Shown in pieces: positions 21,019-27,780 of a stretch of DNA of 38,872 nt; position 1 is the first letter of the stretch; each line of letters starts with the position of its first letter. The position numbers and the translations under genes are program-made. The stretch is from the NCBI GenBank assembly GCA_023954375.1, contig JAMLIC010000076.1, forward strand, positions 1 to 38,872, read 5' to 3'. The DNA comes from Planctomycetota bacterium. GTDB taxonomy: Bacteria; Planctomycetota; J058. The notes below the pieces were generated by a model. It saw only the letters and a program-made list of their open reading frames with translations. It did no database searches and was not told where the DNA came from.

Positions 21019-21112
21019 TAGGGCATAACGCTACGCGTCAAGCCATGTATGGGAAACAGCTTGCGCTGATCTTGCGGCGCGGCTGCCGAGCGTCTTTTGA
21101 CGCGACGCGGCA
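21003..21112. repeat. 16-bp perfect inverted repeat in a low-GC divergent intergenic region
   Basis: TGCCGCGTCGCGTCAA at 21003-21018 and its exact reverse complement at 21097-21112, 78 bp apart. A third partial copy, CGCGTCAA, is at 21034-21041. The left arm contains the -35 box of the small-protein promoter. The spacer is clearly less GC-rich than its surroundings and has no coding frame I can support. It may be a regulator-binding pair or the ends of a small mobile remnant. Confidence 0.6.
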
Positions 21113-21176
21113 ACGCCGGTCCCGCGCACGCTCCCTGGGGGCCGTCGCCCGTCCACGACCGACCCCCGCGCCCCGC

Positions 21177-21182
21177 TAAGAT
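21177..21182 (+). promoter_or_regulatory. -10-like hexamer 8 nt before the Kdo-kinase-like gene
   Basis: TAAGAT, 8 nt before GTG 21191, no Shine-Dalgarno in between. Transcription would start within a base or two of the GTG. Confidence 0.45.
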
Positions 21183-21190
21183 CGTCGCCC

Positions 21191-22027
21191 GTGACCAGCG
21201 CCTGGCTCGAGCCGCCGCCCGGGTTCACGCGCGTCGAGCGCGCCGGCGCGGTCCTCGTCGTGCGCGAGGGCCTGGCCGACGCGCTCGTCGCGGCCGGGAT
21301 CGAGGACCCCGAGGCGCTCGTCGCCCGCTCGCCCGCCGCCCTCGTCGGCCGCGGCCGCCTGGCCCGCGTCGACCTCGGCGCGGCCGGGCGCGCGATCGTC
21401 CGGCCGCTCCTGCGCGGCGGGCTCCTGGGCAAGCTCGTGCGCCGGGTCTCGTTCGACCGCGCGCGGGCGCTGACCGAGCTGCGCGTGAGCGCGGAGGCCG
21501 CCGCGCGCGGGGCCGTCGTCCTCGACGTGCTCGCGGCGGTGACCCGGCCGACCGGCCTCGGCTGGCGCCACGGGCTGGTCACGCGGGAGGTCGAGGGCGC
21601 GATCGACCTCGCCGCGGCGCTCGCCGCCTACCCCGGCGGGCGCGACCGGCGCCGCGCCCTGCGCGCGGCCGGCGCCGCCGTGCGGCGGCTGCACGACGCG
21701 GGCGTCGACCACGTCGACCTCAACCTGAAGAACGTGCTCCTGCGGCCCGACGGCCAGGCGCTGGTGATCGACCTCGACCGCTGCCGCCTCGGCGCGGGGC
21801 CGGCGCCCGCCCATGTGCGCGAGGAGAACCTCGTCCGCCTCCTCCGCTCGTGGACGAAGCTCGGCGTGCAGGCGCCCGGGCGCACGCGGCCGCGCGACCC
21901 GCTCGCGCTCCTTCGCGGCTACGCGCCCGGCGACCGCGCCCTGCGCCGCCGCCTCGTCGCGGCCGGCCGCGCGGCGCGCTTCGGCTGCCGGCGCGTCGTG
22001 TGGCGGCTGTCGCGGGGGCCGGCGTGA
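21191..22027 (+). CDS. Lipopolysaccharide (Kdo/WaaP-type) kinase family protein
   Basis: 278 residues with the reduced kinase fold of the WaaP/KdkA family. The catalytic loop is HVDLNLKNVLL (about 176-186) and the metal-binding segment IDLDRCRL follows (about 197-204). Family members phosphorylate Kdo or heptose of the LPS inner core at the cytoplasmic face. It begins a run of four genes overlapping or nearly so with a glycosyltransferase and a methyltransferase, which supports an envelope-glycan role. The GTG start is set by position; the sequence lacks an obvious Shine-Dalgarno. Confidence 0.85.
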   Translation: MTSAWLEPPPGFTRVERAGAVLVVREGLADALVAAGIEDPEALVARSPAALVGRGRLARVDLGAAGRAIVRPLLRGGLLGKLVRRVSFDRARALTELRVSAEAAARGAVVLDVLAAVTRPTGLGWRHGLVTREVEGAIDLAAALAAYPGGRDRRRALRAAGAAVRRLHDAGVDHVDLNLKNVLLRPDGQALVIDLDRCRLGAGPAPAHVREENLVRLLRSWTKLGVQAPGRTRPRDPLALLRGYAPGDRALRRRLVAAGRAARFGCRRVVWRLSRGPA

Positions 22028-22728
22028 GCTGGTGGCCGTGGCGACGCGCGCGCCCGGCCCTCGACCTGTCGGTGACGGTCGTGGCGTGGAACCGCGCCCG
22101 GGAGCTCGAGGGGCTGCTCGTCAACGTCGAGCCCTTCGCCCGCGAGGTGGTCGTCGTCGACGGCGGGAGCGACGACGACACCGAGGGCCTCTGCCGCCAG
22201 TCGTCGAGGGTCCGCTACGTGGCCCGCCCGTGGGACGGCCACTTCGGCCGCATGAAGAACGCGTCGTTCGCGGCGGCGACGGGCGAGTGGATCCTGCACC
22301 TCGACACCGACGAGCGCGTCGGCCCGCGCCTCGCCGCGCGCCTGCCGTGGATCTGCGCCGGGCGCGCTGCGTTCTACCGGGTGCCCATGCTGTGGCTCGT
22401 CTCGGACGCGCCGCCGACCTACGTGCGCACGCCCAAGCACTACCCCTGCCCGGTGCCGCGCCTGTTCAGGAACCGCCCGGAGCACCGCTACCTCGAGGAC
22501 GAGGGCCCCGTGCATCCGCGCTTCCCCGAGCCGGTGCGCCGGTCGATGAAGAAGCTGAAGGACGTCTACCTCCTCCACCACTGCCTGGCGTGGACCCCCA
22601 GGGAGGCGCTCGAGGCCAAGGCGCGCGACTACGCCGCGCGCGAGCCGGGCAGCGAGGAGACGAACGCGTCGTACTACCTGTGGTGGCAGCAGCCGCACGA
22701 GGTGCTGCCCGTGGGCGACCTCGCGTGA
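22024..22728 (+). CDS. Family 2 glycosyltransferase (WaaE/KdtX-like)
   Basis: 234 residues from GTG 22024, which overlaps the previous stop (GTGA). A GT-A fold is indicated by LSVTVVAWNRARELEGLL, the nucleotide-sugar loop VVVDGGSDDDT and the metal-binding HLDTDERV. Size and the C-terminal KARDYAAREP region are like the LPS core beta-glucosyltransferases of the WaaE group. It acts at the cytoplasmic face of the membrane. The next gene again overlaps by 4 bp, implying coupled translation. Confidence 0.9.
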   Translation: MSWWPWRRARPALDLSVTVVAWNRARELEGLLVNVEPFAREVVVVDGGSDDDTEGLCRQSSRVRYVARPWDGHFGRMKNASFAAATGEWILHLDTDERVGPRLAARLPWICAGRAAFYRVPMLWLVSDAPPTYVRTPKHYPCPVPRLFRNRPEHRYLEDEGPVHPRFPEPVRRSMKKLKDVYLLHHCLAWTPREALEAKARDYAAREPGSEETNASYYLWWQQPHEVLPVGDLA

Positions 22729-23387
22729 TCGAGCGGCGGACGGTCACGACGCTGGCCGAGCTGCGCGCCGCCTACGACGCGCTGTTCACGGAGTTCGAGC
22801 TCGGCGAGAAGGTCGCGCTCTACCGCCGGGCCCTGCGCCTCGTCGAGGCCGCCGCAGGCGAGGTGATCCTCGACGTGGGCTGCGGCGCCGGCCAGCTCCT
22901 CGCCTGCGCCCGCGACCTGGGCCTCCGCGGCGTCGGGGTCGACATCTCCCTGCGAGCGCTCGCTCGGGCGCGCGCGCGCGGGCTGCCGGACCTGCTCCTC
23001 GGCCAGGGCGAGCGCCTGCCGCTCGCCGACGCGAGCTTCCGCCGCGTCCTGTGCCTGGGCAACCTCGAGCACTTCCTCGACCCCGCCGCGGGCGCCCGCG
23101 AGCTCGCCCGGGTGCTCGCGCCCGACGGCCTGTGCGCCGTGCTCCTCCCCAACGCCTACTACTCGGGCGACCTGTGGCGCGTGATCCGCACCGGGCGCGG
23201 CCCCGACCACCACCAGGCGATCGACCGGTTCGCGACGTGCGAGGAGTGGCGCGACCTGCTCGAGGCCGCCGGGCTGCACGTCCTGCGGGTCGAGCGCTGG
23301 GACAAGGGGAAGTGGTGGAAGCGGCTGCTCCCCTTCCACCTCGCCTACCACTTCCTCTTCGTGGCGCGCCGCGGCGGGCCCGCCTAG
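22725..23387 (+). CDS. Class I SAM-dependent methyltransferase
   Basis: 220 residues from GTG 22725 (GTGA overlap with the glycosyltransferase). SAM-binding motif I is ILDVGCGAGQLL, followed by GVDIS (motif II) and LGNLEHFLDP. It is of the UbiE/type 11 kind. Substrate unknown; a sugar or lipid in the same envelope pathway is the contextual guess. Its stop codon is part of the TAGAAT hexamer that may drive the next gene. Confidence 0.9.
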   Translation: MIERRTVTTLAELRAAYDALFTEFELGEKVALYRRALRLVEAAAGEVILDVGCGAGQLLACARDLGLRGVGVDISLRALARARARGLPDLLLGQGERLPLADASFRRVLCLGNLEHFLDPAAGARELARVLAPDGLCAVLLPNAYYSGDLWRVIRTGRGPDHHQAIDRFATCEEWRDLLEAAGLHVLRVERWDKGKWWKRLLPFHLAYHFLFVARRGGPA

Positions 23388-23390
23388 AAT
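23385..23390 (+). promoter_or_regulatory. -10-like hexamer before the phosphoesterase gene
   Basis: TAGAAT, overlapping the methyltransferase stop, 11 nt before GTG 23402; no Shine-Dalgarno follows. A leader of only about 4-5 nt would result. Confidence 0.45.
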
Positions 23391-23401
23391 CACCGGCACC
23401 C

Positions 23402-24148
23402 GTGCACTACGCGATCATAGGCTGCATCCACGGCAACCTCGCGGCGCTCGAGGCCGTCCTCCAGGACATCCGCTCCCGGGGGGTCGAGCGGATCGTGTGC
23501 CTGGGCGACATCGTGGGCTTCGGCCCGGCGCCGGCCGAGTGCGTCGAGCTCGTGCGGTCGCGCTGCTTCATGGTGATCCGCGGCGACCACGACCAGGCGG
23601 TCCTGGGCGAGAAGCCGGCCGGGTTCATCGAGAAGACCGCCCGCAGCCTCGTCTGGACGCGCGAGCGGCTGCTCGAGGCCCCGAACGACCCGCTGGGCTT
23701 CCTCGAGCAGTCGCAGGCCTCGTTCTCGAGCGCCGGGATCGCCTTCCACCACGGCTCGCCGCGGAGCCTGTACGAGTACCTGTTCCCGAGCGACGTGCGC
23801 CGCGACCCGCGCAAGCTGCGCGCGGCGTTCGCCATGACCGAGAAGGTCTGCTTCCACGCGCACACGCACGTGCCCGGGGTGATCACCGAGGACCCGCTCT
23901 GCTGGCGCTCGGCCGACGACCTCGACGGGCACTTCCACTACTCGAAGGGGCAGAAGGCGCTCGTGAGCGTCGGCTCGGTGGGTCAGCCGCGCGACGGCGA
24001 CCCGCGCGCCTGTTACCTCGAGATCCAGAAGAACGACATGCACTGGCGGCGCGTCGAGTACGACGTGGGCGGGGTTGTCGAGGCCTTGCAGGCGAACGCC
24101 AGCGTGTTCTCATCCGACCTGGCGATCCGCCTCCAGCAGGGTAGGTGA
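23402..24148 (+). CDS. Calcineurin-like metallophosphoesterase with altered first metal motif
   Basis: 248 residues from GTG 23402. Recognised by CLGDIVGFGP (motif II), RGDHDQAV (motif III, where GNHD is usual), HHGSP and HAHTHVP (C-terminal metal histidines). The N-terminal motif reads IIGCIHGN where the family has D-x-H: Cys8 stands in place of the metal-binding Asp, while His10 is kept. YfcE/diadenosine-tetraphosphatase-like relatives hydrolyse phosphodiesters or Ser/Thr phosphates. Given two altered ligands, activity or metal preference may differ. It lies 15 nt after the methyltransferase stop. Confidence 0.85.
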   Translation: MHYAIIGCIHGNLAALEAVLQDIRSRGVERIVCLGDIVGFGPAPAECVELVRSRCFMVIRGDHDQAVLGEKPAGFIEKTARSLVWTRERLLEAPNDPLGFLEQSQASFSSAGIAFHHGSPRSLYEYLFPSDVRRDPRKLRAAFAMTEKVCFHAHTHVPGVITEDPLCWRSADDLDGHFHYSKGQKALVSVGSVGQPRDGDPRACYLEIQKNDMHWRRVEYDVGGVVEALQANASVFSSDLAIRLQQGR

Positions 24149-24149
24149 C

Positions 24150-24497
24150 GTGAGCGATCAGATGAACCGGCTCAAGTACACGCAGTTCGTCCGCCAGGCG
24201 AAGGGCAACGACGTGACCGAGGTCCAGGTGACCCGGCAGGACCGCCGCGACAAGGTGGTGCTCCAGTACGTCGGCACGGCCCGGAAGTCGCGTCAGCGGT
24301 TCAACGGCGAGTGGCTCGTGCCGAGGGCCGACCGGACCGACGAGCAGGTCAACGACGACATCCGCAAGTTCCTCGCGCAGGCGCGCAAGGACTTCTTCGT
24401 CCGCCGCGGCGAGGGCCTCCAGGGCGACGAGTGGCACGACGCCGCCCAGGAGGTCGAGGTGAAGACGATCCAGGGCGGCGAGGAGAAGAAGTCGTAG
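24150..24497 (+). CDS. Small conserved-looking protein of unknown function
   Basis: 115 residues from GTG 24150 (2 nt after the previous stop; AGGGTAGG upstream), or 111 from ATG 24162. Highly charged, with basic N-terminal and acidic C-terminal halves, one likely beta-hairpin (VTEVQVTRQDRRDKVVLQYV), and a lysine tail. No motif recognised. Tight spacing to the phosphoesterase suggests the two act together. A large inverted repeat downstream (24516-24597) separates it from the convergent gene. Confidence 0.65.
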   Translation: MSDQMNRLKYTQFVRQAKGNDVTEVQVTRQDRRDKVVLQYVGTARKSRQRFNGEWLVPRADRTDEQVNDDIRKFLAQARKDFFVRRGEGLQGDEWHDAAQEVEVKTIQGGEEKKS

Positions 24498-24515
24498 AGC
24501 GGGTCGCCTCCGACC

Positions 24516-24597
24516 GGACACGGAGGCAACGGAGGAGCACGGAGGCGGCGGAGGAGATCCTCCGTTGCCTCCGGTCGCCTTCGTGGCCTCCGTGTCC
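24516..24597. terminator. Nested GGAGG/CCTCC inverted repeats between convergent genes
   Basis: Outer arms GGACACGGAGGC (24516-24527) and GCCTCCGTGTCC (24586-24597). An inner 16-bp perfect stem starts with CGGAGGCAACGG (24521-24536) and pairs with 24558-24573. The two pairings overlap, so they are mutually exclusive folds. The ACGGAGG units recur about every 15-20 nt. Position between converging stops favours a bidirectional terminator; the modular GGAGG units also resemble dispersed intergenic repeats. Confidence 0.65.
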
Positions 24598-24603
24598 CAT
24601 GCT

Positions 24604-25362
24604 CTAGTCCAGGTCCAGGTCGTCGTCCTCCCCGCTGTCCTCGAGCAGGTCGAGCGGGTTCCTCGCGATCTCGATCGCCTGGGAGTCGAGCTCCACGTCG
24701 TCGAGGTCGGCCTCGTCCCACAGCGCGTCGAGGTCGGGGTCCGACACCCCGCGCGAGCTGACGGCGTCGAGCGACGACTCCTCGGCGAGGTGCGCGCGCA
24801 GGTCGTCCAGGTCCTGCTGCCGGGCCTCGCGGCGCCAGCCGGCCTCCTTGCCGGGGCGCGCGGCGCCCGGCGAGGGCATCTCGAACCCCTGCGCCGCGCG
24901 CTCGTCGTCGACGGGGCGCAGGGTCACCGGCTTGATCCGGTGCAGGGCCTCCACGAGCGCCCGGTCCTCGGCGGCCTTGAGGTAGCCGCGCTGCCGGGCG
25001 ATCTCGTTGACGCGCACGAGCTGGTCCTCGTGCTTGTAGGCGCTCTTCTGCTCGCGCAGGCAGGTCCTGGCCACCTCCGGCGTGAGGAGCTTCGACTGGA
25101 GGGCCAGCTTGACGTACTTCTTGTCCTCGCGGCGCCACAGGTAGTAGCGGAGCGCGCGCCACAGGCCGAGGATCTGGTCGCGCTTCAGGTGGCCCAGCTT
25201 GAGGAGGATCCGGTCGAGCGGCAGGTAGCGCCCCTGCTCGGCGGCGTGTCGCTGCACGGCGATCGCGCGCTCCAGGTCGGGCTCCTTGACCAGCCCGCTG
25301 CTGCGGACGGCCCTGAGGAAGCGCCTCTCGACCTTGGGAGACAGCCGGTCGGGGTCGGCCAC
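24604..25362 (-). CDS. Acidic-tailed protein with GspE-N/MshEN-like helical repeats
   Basis: 252 residues from GTG 25362 (GAGG upstream); the frame is open to 25551 but that stretch is Pro/Arg-rich and unlike the rest. Two helical units (about 15-70 and 75-140) carry the spaced pattern LDRILLKLGHLKRDQIL / LTPEVARTCLREQ, which recalls the GspE N-terminal/MshEN repeats of type II secretion and pilus ATPases; some MshEN domains bind c-di-GMP. The last ~70 residues are strongly acidic and probably disordered, ending EDDDLDLD. No ATPase is attached. It is divergent from the cyclic-nucleotide-binding gene. The assignment is tentative. Confidence 0.6.
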   Translation of the reverse strand: MADPDRLSPKVERRFLRAVRSSGLVKEPDLERAIAVQRHAAEQGRYLPLDRILLKLGHLKRDQILGLWRALRYYLWRREDKKYVKLALQSKLLTPEVARTCLREQKSAYKHEDQLVRVNEIARQRGYLKAAEDRALVEALHRIKPVTLRPVDDERAAQGFEMPSPGAARPGKEAGWRREARQQDLDDLRAHLAEESSLDAVSSRGVSDPDLDALWDEADLDDVELDSQAIEIARNPLDLLEDSGEDDDLDLD

Positions 25363-25504
25363 GCGGGGTCCTCGCCCCGACGGTTTAGGAGGCGGCCGCG
25401 CCGCGCGCAAGGGGGCGCCGGGCTCCGGCGGCGGTGGTGCGCGGGCCCCGACCCGGTCAGAGTGGGGCGAGGATCCGGGGCTGGTTGGCGCCTGCCCGTC
25501 GTCA

Positions 25505-25510
25505 TATGAT
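25505..25510 (+). promoter_or_regulatory. -10 box of the cyclic-nucleotide-binding protein gene
   Basis: TATGAT, with a weak TTGGCG 14 nt upstream. It would start transcription near 25517, i.e. after the ATG at 25506, which argues for the downstream GTG 25557 as the real start. Confidence 0.5.
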
Positions 25511-25556
25511 CGGGAACTCCCCGGACGGCCGGGCGTTGCGCGAAGGGGCACGCGAG

Positions 25557-26030
25557 GTGGATCCAGAGCGCATGGCGGAGAAGCTCCTCTTCCAGGGGCT
25601 CACACCCGAGCAGCTCGCCCGGGTGGCGGAGGTGATTCGCGTCCGCGAGGTGCCGGCCGGCGCGGCCGTCGTGCACGAGCGCGACTACGGCGACACCCTC
25701 TACCTGATCGACGAGGGCAGCGTGGAGGTGCGCATCGCCTCCCCGGAGGGCGACCGCGTCGTGGCGGAGCTCCAGGCCCCGGCGCCGGGCGAGATCTCCT
25801 ACGAGGGCGACTTCTTTGGCGAGATGTGCCTCCTCGACCTCGAGCCCCGCTGCGCGACGGTCGTGGCGCGCGAGCGCTGCAGGCTGTGGGAGCTCAACCG
25901 CGACGACCTCTACTGGCTGTTCGGGGACGACAAGGGGCTCCAGCTGAGGATCCTCCTCACCGTGGGCCGCGTCCTCAGCCGCCGCCTGAACCTCCTCGAC
26001 GCGCCGGCCGCCGCGGCCGGGAGAGGTTAA
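25557..26030 (+). CDS. Stand-alone cyclic-nucleotide-binding domain protein
   Basis: 157 residues from GTG 25557 (AAGGGG about 8 nt upstream); ATG 25572 is a close alternative. It is one Crp/PKA-type sensor domain: RVREVPAGAAVVHERDYGDTLY, the phosphate-binding cassette GDFFGEMCLLDLEPRCATV with the Glu and Arg that hold the cyclic phosphate, and a C-terminal helix. It lacks the winged helix of Crp, so it cannot bind DNA itself. It ends 9 nt before the STAS/winged-helix gene, which might supply that function. A cAMP or cGMP ligand is likely by family; not proven. Confidence 0.88.
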   Translation: MDPERMAEKLLFQGLTPEQLARVAEVIRVREVPAGAAVVHERDYGDTLYLIDEGSVEVRIASPEGDRVVAELQAPAPGEISYEGDFFGEMCLLDLEPRCATVVARERCRLWELNRDDLYWLFGDDKGLQLRILLTVGRVLSRRLNLLDAPAAAAGRG

Positions 26031-26033
26031 GCT
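26028..26033 (+). promoter_or_regulatory. -10-like hexamer 6 nt before the STAS gene
   Basis: TAAGCT, spanning the previous stop, 6 nt before ATG 26040. It may give a leaderless message. A GGGAGAGG further up (13 nt from the ATG) could instead serve as a Shine-Dalgarno on a read-through transcript. Confidence 0.35.
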
Positions 26034-26039
26034 ACCGCC

Positions 26040-27764
26040 ATGCCCCGGATCCGGCAGGTGGACGACGTCTCGATCGTGGACTGGGGCCCGGAGCACGCCG
26101 TCGTGGGCGAGCTCCGCGCGCTCGTCGAGGCGGGCAGCGCGCGCCGCGTGCTGCTGAACATGGCCGCGTGCGAGGCGGTCCGCGCCGACGACCTCGAGGG
26201 GCTCACCGAGGCGCTCACGGTCTGTGACGACCGCGGCTGCACGATCGGCATGTTCGCGGTGCGCGAGGCGCTGGCGCGCCTCGTCGAGGTGATGGACCTC
26301 GCGGACGACCTGCCGCCGGTCCTCGGCGCGAGCGAGCAGGAGGCGCTGGCCGCCCTCCGCGGCGTCGCGGGGGGGAACGGCAAGGCGCCGGCCGCCGCGG
26401 CCCGCGTCCAGGAGCCGATCATCGACCTCGACCTCGACGCGGCCCACGCGCCCACGGCCCGCTTCGACCCGCGGATGGTCGCGGCGCCCGCGGGTGCGAC
26501 GCCGGCGGGCGGCGAAGGGCCGCAGCCCGACGACGACCTGCTGGCGATCGACTGGGCGCCGCTCCTGGCCGCGGGCTACGTCCTCGGCGGCCAGGGCGCC
26601 GATGCGCTCGCCGCGTCGGTCGGCCCGCTCCCCGCCGTCGTCGCGCGACCGACCGCCCCGCCGGCCCCGCGGCCGCCGGTCGACGACGACGTGATCGACC
26701 TCGGCGACCTCGCGCCGGCGCGGGTCCCCGTGCGCGAGCGCGGCGCCTACAAGACCGAGGTCCTCCCTGCCTTCGACCTCGAGGGGGCGGGGACGCCGGC
26801 CGGCGTGCTCGGCGCGCCGGGCGACGGCGACTTCTCCCCCCTCGACACCGGCCACGACGGCCCGCCGGCCTTCCTGCGCGGCGCGCCCGCGCCCGCGGCG
26901 TCGCCGCCGCAGCAGCCAGGGCCGCGGCCCTCGTCCGAGCGCAAGTCGGAGCGCCTGGCCCCCGCGCGGCCGGCGCAGCCGCAGGGGCAGCCGCAGCAGC
27001 CGCAGCCGCAGCCGCAGCAGCCGCCCGCTCGGCCGGCGGCCGCCGCGTCGGTGAACCCGTACTACGAGGCGGGGTCGCTCATGGAGAGCGACGACCAGAC
27101 CGTCATGATCCAGCCCGGCATGCTCGACGCCGCGATGCTCGCCTCGGTCATGGCCCAGGCGTCCCCCGCCGCGCCCCCGCCCGCCGAGGCGCCCGCGCCT
27201 CCGCTGGACGAGCTGCAGGAGGAGACGGTCATGTTCCAGCCGAGCGCGCTGGACGCCGCCCTCCTGGCCGAGGTGGCGGCCGTCGCCGGCCCGGACCCGG
27301 AGCTGCCGTCGCCGCCCGTCGAGGAGCCGCCCCCGCCCGCGCCGCCGCCGGGCCTCCCGGCCGCCGCGGTCGCGGCCGTGGGCGCGGCGGCCGCCGCGGG
27401 CGAGGAGCCGCCGCCCGACGCGCGCGAGGTCGAGCTGCGGCTCTTCCTCCACGACCACGCGCTGAGCTCGCCCCTGCACCTGCAGGTGCTCGAGAAGCTC
27501 GTCAAGGCGAGCGACACGACCTTCGGCCGCACCGACCTGCAGATGGCCACCGGCGGCCCGGCATCGGCGGTCGGCTCGGTGCTCGACCAGCTCGTGCAGG
27601 CGCGCCTGGTGCGGCGCACGCGCTCGCCGCGCGTGCGCGGCGGCACGGGGTTCATCCTCTCGGCCAGCCCCATGGCCCGCGGGACGCTCGTGCGCCTGCT
27701 CAAGGCCTGGCAGGCGCCGTCGTCGCGGGCGCGGGTGGCGACCTGGCTGAACGGCGACTCGTAG
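26040..27764 (+). CDS. STAS-like domain protein with long disordered linker and C-terminal winged-helix-like domain
   Basis: 574 residues. Residues 1-110 resemble STAS anti-sigma antagonists (VLLNMAACEAVRADDLEGLTEAL matches the strand plus phosphosite helix, with Ala-Asp where Ser/Thr is usual). Residues about 115-460 are low complexity, rich in Pro, Ala and Asp with Gln-Pro runs, and hold two copies of a motif TVM[IF]QPxxLDAAxLAxV at Thr354 and Thr396. Residues about 465-574 look like a winged helix (FGRTDLQMATGGPASAVGSVLDQL). A regulator linking a partner-switch domain to DNA or protein binding is inferred. It is 9 nt after the cyclic-nucleotide gene and probably in the same operon. Confidence 0.7.
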   Translation: MPRIRQVDDVSIVDWGPEHAVVGELRALVEAGSARRVLLNMAACEAVRADDLEGLTEALTVCDDRGCTIGMFAVREALARLVEVMDLADDLPPVLGASEQEALAALRGVAGGNGKAPAAAARVQEPIIDLDLDAAHAPTARFDPRMVAAPAGATPAGGEGPQPDDDLLAIDWAPLLAAGYVLGGQGADALAASVGPLPAVVARPTAPPAPRPPVDDDVIDLGDLAPARVPVRERGAYKTEVLPAFDLEGAGTPAGVLGAPGDGDFSPLDTGHDGPPAFLRGAPAPAASPPQQPGPRPSSERKSERLAPARPAQPQGQPQQPQPQPQQPPARPAAAASVNPYYEAGSLMESDDQTVMIQPGMLDAAMLASVMAQASPAAPPPAEAPAPPLDELQEETVMFQPSALDAALLAEVAAVAGPDPELPSPPVEEPPPPAPPPGLPAAAVAAVGAAAAAGEEPPPDAREVELRLFLHDHALSSPLHLQVLEKLVKASDTTFGRTDLQMATGGPASAVGSVLDQLVQARLVRRTRSPRVRGGTGFILSASPMARGTLVRLLKAWQAPSSRARVATWLNGDS

Positions 27765-27780
27765 CCCCGCAGGGGCGCCC

